Source of the DNA: JACKCD01 sp041390905
GTDB lineage: Bacteria; Chloroflexota; Anaerolineae; Promineifilales; Promineifilaceae
Length of the DNA: 64,000 nucleotides
Assembly: GCA_041390905.1 (NCBI GenBank)
Contig: JAWKPA010000014.1
Location: 186,001-250,000, forward strand
Direction: 5' to 3'
Shown: positions 55,202-62,470 of the stretch, piece by piece
How the letters are laid out: each line of letters opens with the position of its first letter
Numbering within the stretch: position 1 is the stretch's first letter
The notes under the pieces: model-generated
The model's database searches: none
The model's input: the letters and a program-made list of their open reading frames with translations, nothing else
Told to the model about the DNA's origin: nothing
Program-made: the position numbers and the translations under genes

Positions 55202-56179
55202 TTACGGCATTTCAATCACAATCTTAATAGAGCCTTCGTCGCGGGTGCGCTGAAGTTCGTAGGCGGCGGGAACCTGGGAGAACGGGAAGCGATGGGTGAG
55301 GATGGGAGCCACATCTATCGTGCCGTTGGCGATCATCTCCATTGCCAGCCAGGTGGAGGCGTGACCGGGTTCGGCGTAGGCGCCAACGACGGCTTTGGCT
55401 TGCAGGTTTTGCAGGAAAAAACGGCCGTAATCAAACACAAACTGCTGCTCATGCGGCACACCAAAGCAGAACAGTAGCCCGTTCATTTTGATCAGCGACA
55501 CAGCCAGGTTGACGGCATCCACCTCCCCGGCGGCAACGACCGCCACATCCACCATTTGCCCCTGCGTCAATTCCTGAACCGAAGCGGCCACGTCCAGCCC
55601 GGCGTTTTCACCGCCGTTGTGGATGGTGTCGGTTGCGCCGTAATAGCGGCCGGCCGCCAGCCGGTGCGCCTGCAAATCAATGGCAATAATGCGCCGTGCC
55701 CCCAATCGCCGCAGCATAAAATCAAACCACAGCCCGGCCGAACCCTGCCCCACAATCGCCACGTCCTTGCCCACGACGTTGGGCAATTGGCGGCAAGCGT
55801 AAATGACGGTGCCAAGCTGCTGGGCCTGTAATAGCTCCTCAATCGGCCGGCCGGGAGGCAGGCGCAACACGTTTTCAGCCTGCGCCAAATAATATTCGGC
55901 CATGGCTGTTTGCTCTGGCGCAATCACCAGGGCCACGTCGCCCACGTTGATGCCGCTGCCCGGTGCGTCCACAGCCACCACCTCGCCCACCACTTCATGC
56001 CCCGTTGCTCCGACGGGCGCGGGGTAAAAATCGGCGGGCATGTAGTGCAAAAAGAAAACATCGCTGCCGCACAGCGACAGCCGCTGGGTGCGTATGAGGG
56101 CGTGGCCGGGCTTAAGGGTTGGAATGTCTACTTCAACAAACTGTGTTTCACCGGGGGCGGTGATTTGAATGGCTTGCAT
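55202..56179 (-). CDS. Zinc-type alcohol dehydrogenase-like (MDR) protein
   Basis: A 325-residue MDR protein. Catalytic zinc ligands are suggested by CGSD (about 37-40) and GHEVVGEVVAV, but the four-Cys structural zinc loop is absent. The Rossmann motif is VAIVGQGSAGLWFDFMLRRL. Cofactor is probably NAD(P); the substrate is unknown. A regulatory site is not seen. It stands between the DUF1003 gene and glyA. Confidence 0.83.
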   Translation of the reverse strand: MQAIQITAPGETQFVEVDIPTLKPGHALIRTQRLSLCGSDVFFLHYMPADFYPAPVGATGHEVVGEVVAVDAPGSGINVGDVALVIAPEQTAMAEYYLAQAENVLRLPPGRPIEELLQAQQLGTVIYACRQLPNVVGKDVAIVGQGSAGLWFDFMLRRLGARRIIAIDLQAHRLAAGRYYGATDTIHNGGENAGLDVAASVQELTQGQMVDVAVVAAGEVDAVNLAVSLIKMNGLLFCFGVPHEQQFVFDYGRFFLQNLQAKAVVGAYAEPGHASTWLAMEMIANGTIDVAPILTHRFPFSQVPAAYELQRTRDEGSIKIVIEMP

Positions 56180-56199
56180 GGAAAAACTCCTTCATGGGT

Positions 56200-56272
56200 G
56201 GGAGATTAGGAGACTGGGAGTCTAAGAGACTGTAGTCTCTCAATCTCTCAATCTCCCAGTCTCTTAGTCTCT
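56200..56272. repeat. GAGACTGG/GAGATTAG inverted repeat
   Basis: GGGAGATTAGGAGACTGGGA and AGTCTCTCAATCTCTC plus CAGTCTCTTAGTCTC. It lies between glyA's stop and the alcohol dehydrogenase-like gene. Confidence 0.75.
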
Positions 56273-56278
56273 ATTTTT

Positions 56279-57544
56279 TTACAAACGGCCGTTTCCATAC
56301 GTCGGGAAGCGCAGACAAAGGTCAGAAACGGCTTGCTGGGTGCGGGAAAGAACGGCCGTTTCCTCCCCACCATCCCACACATCCGCAATCAGCCCCCCAA
56401 TTTGGGCAAACTCCGCCACCCCAAACCCCCGCGACGTCCCCGCCGACGAACCCAGCCGCACCCCCGTCCACTTCTTCGGGTTCACCGGGTCGCCCGGAAT
56501 CGAATTTTTATTGCTGGTAATAAACGCCGCTTCCAGCCGCTTCTCCGCCACATCCCCCGTCAACCCCTTCGGCTTCAAATCCACCAGCAGCACGTGGGTA
56601 TCCGTCCCGCCCGTCAGCACCGGGTAGCCACGCTCCTGAAGGGTAGCGGCCAGCGTGCGGGCATTCTCCACCACCTGCCGCGCATACACCTGAAATGAAG
56701 GCTGCATTGCTTCGCCCAGACAAACCGCCTTGGCCGCAATCACATTCAGGTGAATGCTTCCCTGGCTGCCGGGGAAAACGGCCGAATTCATCCGCCGCGT
56801 CAGCTCCGGGTCATTCCACATAATCACCCCACCGCGTGGCCCACGCAGCGTCTTGGTGGTGGTGCAGGTGACAATGTGGGCATGGGGAAACGGGCTGGGG
56901 TGCGCCTTGCCCGCCACCAGCCCGGCAAAGTGCGCCATATCCACCAAAAACAACGCCCCTACCTCGTCTGCCACCTGCCGAATGGCGGGAAAATCAATGG
57001 CGCGGGGGTAGGCGGAACCGCCGGTGATAATGAGCTTGGGGTGGTGTTCATGCGCCAGCCGCCGCAGCGACCCATAATCCAGCCGCCCATCCTCTGGACG
57101 CACGCCGTAGGCATGGACGTTAAACCATTTGCCCGACAAATTGGGCGCGGCTCCGTGGCTCAAATGCCCCCCAGCCGACAAATCCATGCTGAGTACGGTG
57201 TCGCCGGGCTGTAGCAGCGCAACAAAGACGGCCAAATTGGCCTGTGACCCGGAATGTGGCTGGACGTTGGCAAATTGGCAGCCAAAGAGCAGCTTGGCGC
57301 GTTCTATCGCCAGCGTTTCGGCTTCGTCCACAATGCTGGCCCCGCCGTGATACCGGTTGCCGGGGTACCCCTCCACCGTTTTGTTGGTGATGGCAGCACC
57401 AAGTGCGTCGCGCACGGCCTGGCTGACAATGTTTTCGGAAGCAATAAGCTCAATTTGCCCGGCCTGCCGCGCTGCTTCGCGCTGCAAAATGTCGGCCAGG
57501 AGGGGGTCACTTTGGGAAATGGGGGTGTTAAAAAATGGATTCAT
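56279..57544 (-). CDS. glyA: Serine hydroxymethyltransferase
   Basis: A 421-residue PLP enzyme making glycine and 5,10-methylene-THF from serine. ELIASENIVSQAVRDALGA, KTVEGYPGNRYHGG, DMAHFAGLVAGKAHPSPFPH and CTTTKTLRGPRGGVIMW (with the PLP Lys) are present, as is SVGTS-like GSSAGTSRGFG. It feeds the same one-carbon pool as FtcD. The C-terminal end is altered by an AACGGCCGTT copy (last residues GNGRL). No riboswitch is seen. Confidence 0.96.
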   Translation of the reverse strand: MNPFFNTPISQSDPLLADILQREAARQAGQIELIASENIVSQAVRDALGAAITNKTVEGYPGNRYHGGASIVDEAETLAIERAKLLFGCQFANVQPHSGSQANLAVFVALLQPGDTVLSMDLSAGGHLSHGAAPNLSGKWFNVHAYGVRPEDGRLDYGSLRRLAHEHHPKLIITGGSAYPRAIDFPAIRQVADEVGALFLVDMAHFAGLVAGKAHPSPFPHAHIVTCTTTKTLRGPRGGVIMWNDPELTRRMNSAVFPGSQGSIHLNVIAAKAVCLGEAMQPSFQVYARQVVENARTLAATLQERGYPVLTGGTDTHVLLVDLKPKGLTGDVAEKRLEAAFITSNKNSIPGDPVNPKKWTGVRLGSSAGTSRGFGVAEFAQIGGLIADVWDGGEETAVLSRTQQAVSDLCLRFPTYGNGRL

Positions 57545-57592
57545 CTTAATGGAGAAACAAATGACGGGCTACAGCCTGTTATTTGCCTCGTA

Positions 57593-58492
57593 TTAACGGT
57601 GGATGTGGGCGGCAATGCGCTCCATGATCTCCGGCCAGGTTTCGACGGGAAGGTTGTGGCCCATGCCGGGAATGAGCATAAGTTCGGCGTTGGGGATGGC
57701 GTTGGCGGTGTCAATGCCGCCCTGCACATTCACCAGGGGGTCGTCGTCGCCGTGAATGACAAGGGTGGGGGTGGTTACGCGGCGCAGCTTTTCCGTGCGG
57801 TCGCCAGAGGCAATCACGGCCGCCATCTGCCGGGCTGGGCCATTGGGATGGAAGTTGCGGTCATATTGCAGTGCGGCACTGCGGCGCACGCGCTCTTCAT
57901 CCAGGGGGAAGCCGCTGCCAATGTACGCTTTCCACCCTTCAAGGCTGTGGGTAATGTAGGCTTCCCGCTCGACGGGCGCGGGGGCGGTCATGGCAGCCAT
58001 GGCGGTGGGGGTGGGCATAACGGCGGGGGGGAATTTGGTGGTGGACATAATGGAAACGGCCGTTTTCACCCGCTCCGGCCAATGAATCACCATCTCCTGC
58101 ACAATCATCCCCCCCATGGAAACCCCCAACACGTGCGCCTGCTCAATCCCCAGCGCATCCAGCACCCCCATCCCATCCGCCGCCATGTCGCGCAACAGGT
58201 ATGGGACAGCCACCTCCTGCCCCATCATCATCGCCAGCGGGTTGGGCGTGCCAGCGGCCGTAAACTTGGTTGCCAGCCCCACGTCCCGGTTGTCATAGCG
58301 AATGAGCCACAAGCCATGTGCCGCCAACTGCTGGCAAAAATCCATATCCCAGGCCACCAGCTGCGCCCCCAGGCCACTCACCAGCAGCAACGGCGGGTCA
58401 TTGGGTTTGCCAATGGTGTCATACACCGTCTCAATCCCGTTCGTTTGTATGCGAACCTCATCCGTCTTTTGAATCTTAATCGCCTTTGTCAC
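57593..58492 (-). CDS. Alpha/beta hydrolase
   Basis: A 299-residue hydrolase. The nucleophile elbow is GVSMGGMIVQ; the oxyanion strand PLLLVSGLGAQLVAWDM; VIHGDDDPLVN holds the acid and GMGHNLPVETWPEIM the His. It may act on esters or C-C bonds; substrate unknown. It ends just before the GNAT gene (4 bp). Confidence 0.9.
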   Translation of the reverse strand: MTKAIKIQKTDEVRIQTNGIETVYDTIGKPNDPPLLLVSGLGAQLVAWDMDFCQQLAAHGLWLIRYDNRDVGLATKFTAAGTPNPLAMMMGQEVAVPYLLRDMAADGMGVLDALGIEQAHVLGVSMGGMIVQEMVIHWPERVKTAVSIMSTTKFPPAVMPTPTAMAAMTAPAPVEREAYITHSLEGWKAYIGSGFPLDEERVRRSAALQYDRNFHPNGPARQMAAVIASGDRTEKLRRVTTPTLVIHGDDDPLVNVQGGIDTANAIPNAELMLIPGMGHNLPVETWPEIMERIAAHIHR

Positions 58493-58495
58493 GAC

Positions 58496-59029
58496 TCACC
58501 TCATCTTAAACCACATTACCAACCGCAAATCTGTGCGTAGCCCCCGTGCCTGCTCACCCGCCACCAATGCCTGGAAAACGGCCGTTTGCTCCTCCGGCAC
58601 CATCTCCACAAACCCCAGCCGCCGATAAAACGGCGCATTCCAGGGTACATGGCGAAACGTCGAAAGCGTCACCCCCAAATCCCCCTGCGCCTGCGCCACC
58701 TGGCGAACCTGCCGCACCAGCGCCGTCCCCACCCCCCTGCGCACATGGTCCGGGTGAACATCCAGCTCATCCAAATGAAGCCACTGCTCAAGCTTTGCCA
58801 ACAGCGCAAAACCAACCGGGTGATGTTGCCCGTCAACCGCCACCCACAGCAATCCATCCCGTTGAGCAGCGGCAAAATCCTCAACGCTGTTGGTCTTGTC
58901 CAGAATTTCTTGGGTCAACCCGGTTACGGCCAACTGGCTTAAATAAAGCCTGGCCGCAGCCAGCTCCACGCCGGGCAAAAAGGCCACATCCTCAAGGGTG
59001 GCCGGTCGAATTTGGTAGCTACCACGCAT
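58496..59029 (-). CDS. GNAT-family N-acetyltransferase
   Basis: A 177-residue GNAT. The acetyl-CoA loop is VHPDHVRRGVGTALVRQV (R/Q-x2-G-x-G). LDELDVHPDH and VTLSTFRHVPWNAPFYRRLGF complete motifs A and B. It is upstream of, and may be co-transcribed with, the hydrolase. Confidence 0.9.
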   Translation of the reverse strand: MRGSYQIRPATLEDVAFLPGVELAAARLYLSQLAVTGLTQEILDKTNSVEDFAAAQRDGLLWVAVDGQHHPVGFALLAKLEQWLHLDELDVHPDHVRRGVGTALVRQVRQVAQAQGDLGVTLSTFRHVPWNAPFYRRLGFVEMVPEEQTAVFQALVAGEQARGLRTDLRLVMWFKMR

Positions 59030-59082
59030 GGCAGAATACTATATCGTTTGTGACTAACTCACAAAATTTGGGGCAGGTATTT

Positions 59083-59165
59083 AGAAGTTGGACTTCTGTA
59101 GGTGTTTAGAAGTTCAACTTCTGACAGAAGTTGAACTTCTACTATTAATAGAAGTTGAACTTCTG
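59083..59165. repeat. GAAGTTCAACTTC palindromes, three arms
   Basis: TTTAGAAGTTGGACTTCT, TTTAGAAGTTCAACTTCTGA and AGAAGTTGAACTTCTAC plus a further GAAGTTGAACTTC. The last copy ends a few bases from the FAD oxidoreductase stop. Confidence 0.7.
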
Positions 59166-59171
59166 GCCGCG

Positions 59172-60590
59172 CTACTGCCGCGCCAGGGCCGTTTTGGCGG
59201 CAAAGTAGCCGCACATGCCGTGAACGCCGCCGCCGGGCGGGGTGGAGGAGGAGCAGAGGTAGAGACCGGGGATGGGGGTGGTGTAGGGGTTGAGGCGGGG
59301 AACGGGGCGGGTGAAAAGCTGCCGCCAATCCTGCACGCCGCCGTTGATGTCGCCGCCGATGTAGTTGGGGTTGTAGCGTTCAAAGTCGCGGGTGGTCATG
59401 GTGTGGCGGGCGAGAATGAGGTCGCGGAAGCCGGGAGCGAACCGCTCAATTTGCCGTTCGATGCGGTCGGTCATGTCTACGGTAGAGCCGTGGGGGACGT
59501 GGACGTAGGCCCAGCCGGTCTGTTTGCCAGCCGGGGCGCGGGTAGGGTCGAACAAACTTTGCTGGGTGACGAGGACAAACGGCCGTTCCACCACCTCTCC
59601 TCGCCACATCCCCCGCTCCGAGGCCGCCACCTCTGGCAGCGTGCCGCCCACATGCACCGTCCCCGCCCGGCGGCACGCCGCCGCCGTCCACGGAATCGGC
59701 CCATCCAGCGCCCAATCCACCTTGAAAACCCCTGGGCCATAGCGGTAACGCTCCAGCCGCCGCCGGTAGCGGCCGGGAAGCTGATCCCCCGCCAACTGCA
59801 AAAATTGGCGCGGCGTTACATCCAGCAGCACCGCTTTGGCAGGGGGCAGATCGGCCAGCGACTGCACGGGGTGGCTGGTGCGGATTTCACCGCCCAGATC
59901 GGCCAGATAAGCGGCCATGGCCAGGGTAATTTGGTGGGAGCCGCCCTGGGGCAGCGGCCAGCCGACGGCGTGGCCGAGCAGCCCCAGCATCAGGCCAAAG
60001 GCGGCGGTGGTGGGGTGTTCTAGCGGCATGATAGCATGGGCGGCCAGTCCGGCAAAAAGGGCGCGGGCGTGGTCGCTGGCAAAGGTGGCGTTTGCCAGGC
60101 CGCTGGCAGAGCGCAACGCCTTGAGGCCAAATTGCGCCATGATGAGGGGGTGGCGCGGGGGGCGCAGGGGGCCGAGGAATTCGTGCAGCACTTTGTCCCA
60201 GTTGGTGACGAAGGGGGTGTAGAGCTGGCGGTAGGCGGGGTGGTCGGCGGGGTTGGGGAGGGAAACGGCCGTTTCTTCCACCCCCCGCGCCAGCACCGCC
60301 GCCGTGCCGTCGTCCAGCGGGTGCGCCAGCGGCAGGTCGGGCTGCACCCAGCGCAGACCGTACCGCGCCAGGGGCAGGCTGGCAAAGAAGGGGGAGGCCA
60401 TGCCCAGCGGGTGAATGGCGGAGCAAATGTCGTGGACGAAGCCGGGCAGGGTGAGTTCGGCGGAGCGGGTGCCGCCGCCAATGGTTTCTTTGGCTTCCAG
60501 CAGTAGCACGCGCCGCCCGGCCTGGGCGAGGGTGATGGCGGCGGCGAGGCCGTTGGGGCCGGAGCCGATGATGATGGCATCGTGGGGCAT
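59172..60590 (-). CDS. FAD-dependent oxidoreductase (phytoene desaturase/CrtI-like)
   Basis: A 472-residue flavoprotein. The dinucleotide fold is IIIGSGPNGLAAAITLAQAG with the E of LLLEAKETIGGG, and a C-terminal FAD motif TPPGGGVHGMCGYFAA. It matches CrtI/NAD(P)H-like oxidoreductases rather than true carotenoid desaturases, with LTLPGFVHDICSAIHPLG. GC-rich even for this window. Confidence 0.9.
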   Translation of the reverse strand: MPHDAIIIGSGPNGLAAAITLAQAGRRVLLLEAKETIGGGTRSAELTLPGFVHDICSAIHPLGMASPFFASLPLARYGLRWVQPDLPLAHPLDDGTAAVLARGVEETAVSLPNPADHPAYRQLYTPFVTNWDKVLHEFLGPLRPPRHPLIMAQFGLKALRSASGLANATFASDHARALFAGLAAHAIMPLEHPTTAAFGLMLGLLGHAVGWPLPQGGSHQITLAMAAYLADLGGEIRTSHPVQSLADLPPAKAVLLDVTPRQFLQLAGDQLPGRYRRRLERYRYGPGVFKVDWALDGPIPWTAAACRRAGTVHVGGTLPEVAASERGMWRGEVVERPFVLVTQQSLFDPTRAPAGKQTGWAYVHVPHGSTVDMTDRIERQIERFAPGFRDLILARHTMTTRDFERYNPNYIGGDINGGVQDWRQLFTRPVPRLNPYTTPIPGLYLCSSSTPPGGGVHGMCGYFAAKTALARQ

Positions 60591-60594
60591 GGGA

Positions 60595-60652
60595 ATTATG
60601 AATTATGAATTATGAATTATGAAGGACGTATTCATAATTCATCATTCATCCT
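60595..60652. repeat. GAATTATGAATT tandem/inverted repeat
   Basis: GAATTATGAATTATGAATTA then the complement TTCATAATTCATCATTCATC forms a hairpin between two minus-strand genes. Confidence 0.7.
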
Positions 60653-61389
60653 TTCTTGAAGAGTTGTTTGATAAGGTGAACGGGCAGGTAAACGGCCGTT
60701 CGTATGGCAGCATTATGCCACACATTTTTCGCTTCTGACCACTGCACCCGTTTATCCACGCACACATTTTTCTGACTAACGGTGGCGTTGGGGGTACCAA
60801 CGTGGGCGGCCAGGTTTTTCAGCGTGCCGTGCCAAAATTCGTCTTCCAGCTTGTGGGCAAACCCCAGGCGGCAGCCAATTTCGTAAATGGGGTCGCTGGC
60901 GCGGATGAGGGCCTGGATTTGCACGGTGCTGCTTTCGCCTGCTTCCTCGGCGCTAAAGGTGATCATGCCGCCAAACATGTGGCCTTCGGGGGTGATGAAG
61001 GCAAAGGATTCGTCGTCGGCGTAGATGACGCGGATGCCGGTGGAGACTTTCATGCCGCCGGGCATGGCAAGGTTGAGGACGGCGACTTCGCCGGGGGCAA
61101 CGCCGGTGGCAGGGCCGTAGAAACGGTTGCCTTGCGGCCAAAATTCGGGGAATTTGGCTTTCCATACGGCCACAACGTCGGCTGGTTTGACGGGTTTGCC
61201 GGTGAGCTGAACGCGGTATGTTTTTTGCCACAGTTGGCCGAAGCTATGCAGGGGACCAGCGACGCGCTTGCCATCTACGTTGAGGTTGATCGCTTCGGCC
61301 GGCATGTTGCCAACGGTGAAAGTTTCGACGGGTTTGGCCCAACTGGCTGCATTGCGCGGGGTTTTGGGGGTGGGGGGTTGTTCGTTCAT
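60646..61389 (-). CDS. DUF1990-like (SRPBCC-like) protein
   Basis: A 247-residue protein. FAFITPEGHMFGGMITFSAE and VQIQALIRASDPIYEIGCRL resemble a group of DUF1990 or SRPBCC-like proteins found next to FAD oxidoreductases. The N-terminal 40 residues have no match I know. Possible lipid or pigment binding is inference. Confidence 0.6.
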   Translation of the reverse strand: MNEQPPTPKTPRNAASWAKPVETFTVGNMPAEAINLNVDGKRVAGPLHSFGQLWQKTYRVQLTGKPVKPADVVAVWKAKFPEFWPQGNRFYGPATGVAPGEVAVLNLAMPGGMKVSTGIRVIYADDESFAFITPEGHMFGGMITFSAEEAGESSTVQIQALIRASDPIYEIGCRLGFAHKLEDEFWHGTLKNLAAHVGTPNATVSQKNVCVDKRVQWSEAKNVWHNAAIRTAVYLPVHLIKQLFKKG

Positions 61390-61415
61390 GGTTTCCTTTT
61401 TTAGGGGGGTGGGGG

Positions 61416-61468
61416 TTGGAGATTGGGGATTGGAGATTATTTGAATCTCCAGTCTCCAATCTCTAATC
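61416..61468. repeat. GAGATTGG-type inverted repeat
   Basis: GGTTGGAGATTGGGGATTGG and AATCTCCAGTCTCCAATCTC arms between the STAS and DUF1990-like genes. Confidence 0.7.
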
Positions 61469-61489
61469 GCCGATACGCGCTGCCTGTTT

Positions 61490-61523
61490 AGAAGTTCAAC
61501 TTCTCGGAAGAAGTTGAACTTCT
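61490..61523. repeat. GAAGTTCAACTTC palindrome
   Basis: TAGAAGTTCAACTTCTCGGA plus AGAAGTTGAACTTCT lies just downstream of the STAS gene stop. Confidence 0.7.
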
Positions 61524-61533
61524 GCTTTCGTCA

Positions 61534-61893
61534 CTAGGCTGGGGTGACAACGGCCGTTAATGCCGCCGCCTCACTGTTATAAATTCCAATCGCTTCATTC
61601 AGCCGGGTGAGGGCAAAAATTTCCTGGTAGTGGGTGGTTAAGCCATAGGCCAGCAGCTTTTGCTTTTCCCGCTGGGTGCGGATGAGCATTGTGACCAGCA
61701 GCCCAATGCCGGAACTGTTCATATAATCCAGCCCTCCCAGGTTGAGGATGATCGCTCTGGCTTTGTTTTGGCTGGCCTGTTCATAGGCCGCTTGCAGGGC
61801 TTCTTCGGCTTGGCCGGTAATGTCGCCCTGGACATCAATGACGTTGGTGCCGGGGGCGAGTTGACGGACGGTAAGAGAGAGGTTTTTTGACAT
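61534..61893 (-). CDS. STAS-domain anti-sigma factor antagonist
   Basis: A 119-residue SpoIIAA/RsbV-like protein. GLDYMNSSGIGLLVTML contains the phosphorylatable Ser of the D-x2-(Y)-x-N-S-S-G motif. The tail gained an AACGGCCGTT copy, ending EAAALTAVVTPA. It is likely dephosphorylated by the SpoIIE-type phosphatase at the window end. Confidence 0.92.
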   Translation of the reverse strand: MSKNLSLTVRQLAPGTNVIDVQGDITGQAEEALQAAYEQASQNKARAIILNLGGLDYMNSSGIGLLVTMLIRTQREKQKLLAYGLTTHYQEIFALTRLNEAIGIYNSEAAALTAVVTPA

Positions 61894-61915
61894 AACAGGT
61901 TACTCCTCCAAATGG

Positions 61916-61943
61916 GTAGGACAAGTTTGCAAACTTGTCCTAC
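61916..61943. repeat. 28-bp perfect palindrome
   Basis: GTAGGACAAGTTTG (61916-61929) is followed without a loop by its complement CAAACTTGTCCTAC. It lies in the leader between the two STAS genes. Confidence 0.8.
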
Positions 61944-62035
61944 GGCAAACATTGAGACCCCAAACAGCGGCAGCATGAAGCAAGCTGGCAAAATGGCAGC
62001 GATTTGGTGATCTTTGACTGGATAAATGTGGTGAA

Positions 62036-62069
62036 AGAAGTTCAACTTCTGGCAGAAGTTGAACTTCTA
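62036..62069. repeat. GAAGTTCAACTTC palindrome
   Basis: AGAAGTTCAACTTCTGG plus AGAAGTTGAACTTCT lies just downstream of the second STAS gene. Confidence 0.7.
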
Positions 62070-62079
62070 CGAATAACGC

Positions 62080-62400
62080 TTAACGGATTTCCATAAAGTC
62101 GGACAGGCGGGTGATGGTGAAGATTGCGCGGTAATGGTCGCTGAGGCCAACGGCCGTTAACGGCCGTTTTGCCTGCCTTGACCGTGCCAGCAGCCCCACA
62201 ATGAGGGCGATGCCGGTGCTGTTGATGTAGTCTACGCCGTGAAAGTCGAGAATAACGGCCGTTGGCTGCTGCTGTTCGGCCTCGCTATAGGCGGCGGCCA
62301 GGGCGGCATCGGCGGCGGCGTTGATTTCACCGTGCATGTGGAGAACGGCCGTTTGTTCCACCCGTTCCACGTCTACTTTGAAAGCTGATTTTTCCATCAT
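62080..62400 (-). CDS. STAS-domain anti-sigma factor antagonist
   Basis: A 106-residue STAS protein: GVDYINSTGIALIVGLLARS bears the phospho-Ser/Thr site. It lies between the SpoIIE-kinase gene and the other STAS gene. Its sequence carries four AACGGCCGTT copies in 260 bp, one pair being adjacent (KRPLTAVGLS), unusually dense for a coding region. Confidence 0.9.
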   Translation of the reverse strand: MMEKSAFKVDVERVEQTAVLHMHGEINAAADAALAAAYSEAEQQQPTAVILDFHGVDYINSTGIALIVGLLARSRQAKRPLTAVGLSDHYRAIFTITRLSDFMEIR

Positions 62401-62412
62401 TTGCTCGCTTGG

Positions 62413-62470
62413 CAGATTGGAGATTGGAGATTGAATGCTCTAATCTCTAATCTCTAACCCCCAATCTCCC
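62413..62470. repeat. GAGATTGG-type inverted repeat
   Basis: CAGATTGGAGATTGGAGATT and CTAATCTCTAATCTCT arms run into the stop codon of the SpoIIE gene and encode its last residues (EIGG). Confidence 0.7.

Noticed and set aside
57545..57592. Glycine or THF riboswitch before glyA
   Set aside because: The spacer is only 48 bp and has no conserved riboswitch elements.
57254..58540. 428-codon plus-strand ORF with Gly/His-rich sequence
   Set aside because: Antisense to glyA and the hydrolase gene, both with clear motifs; no ribosome site or domain.
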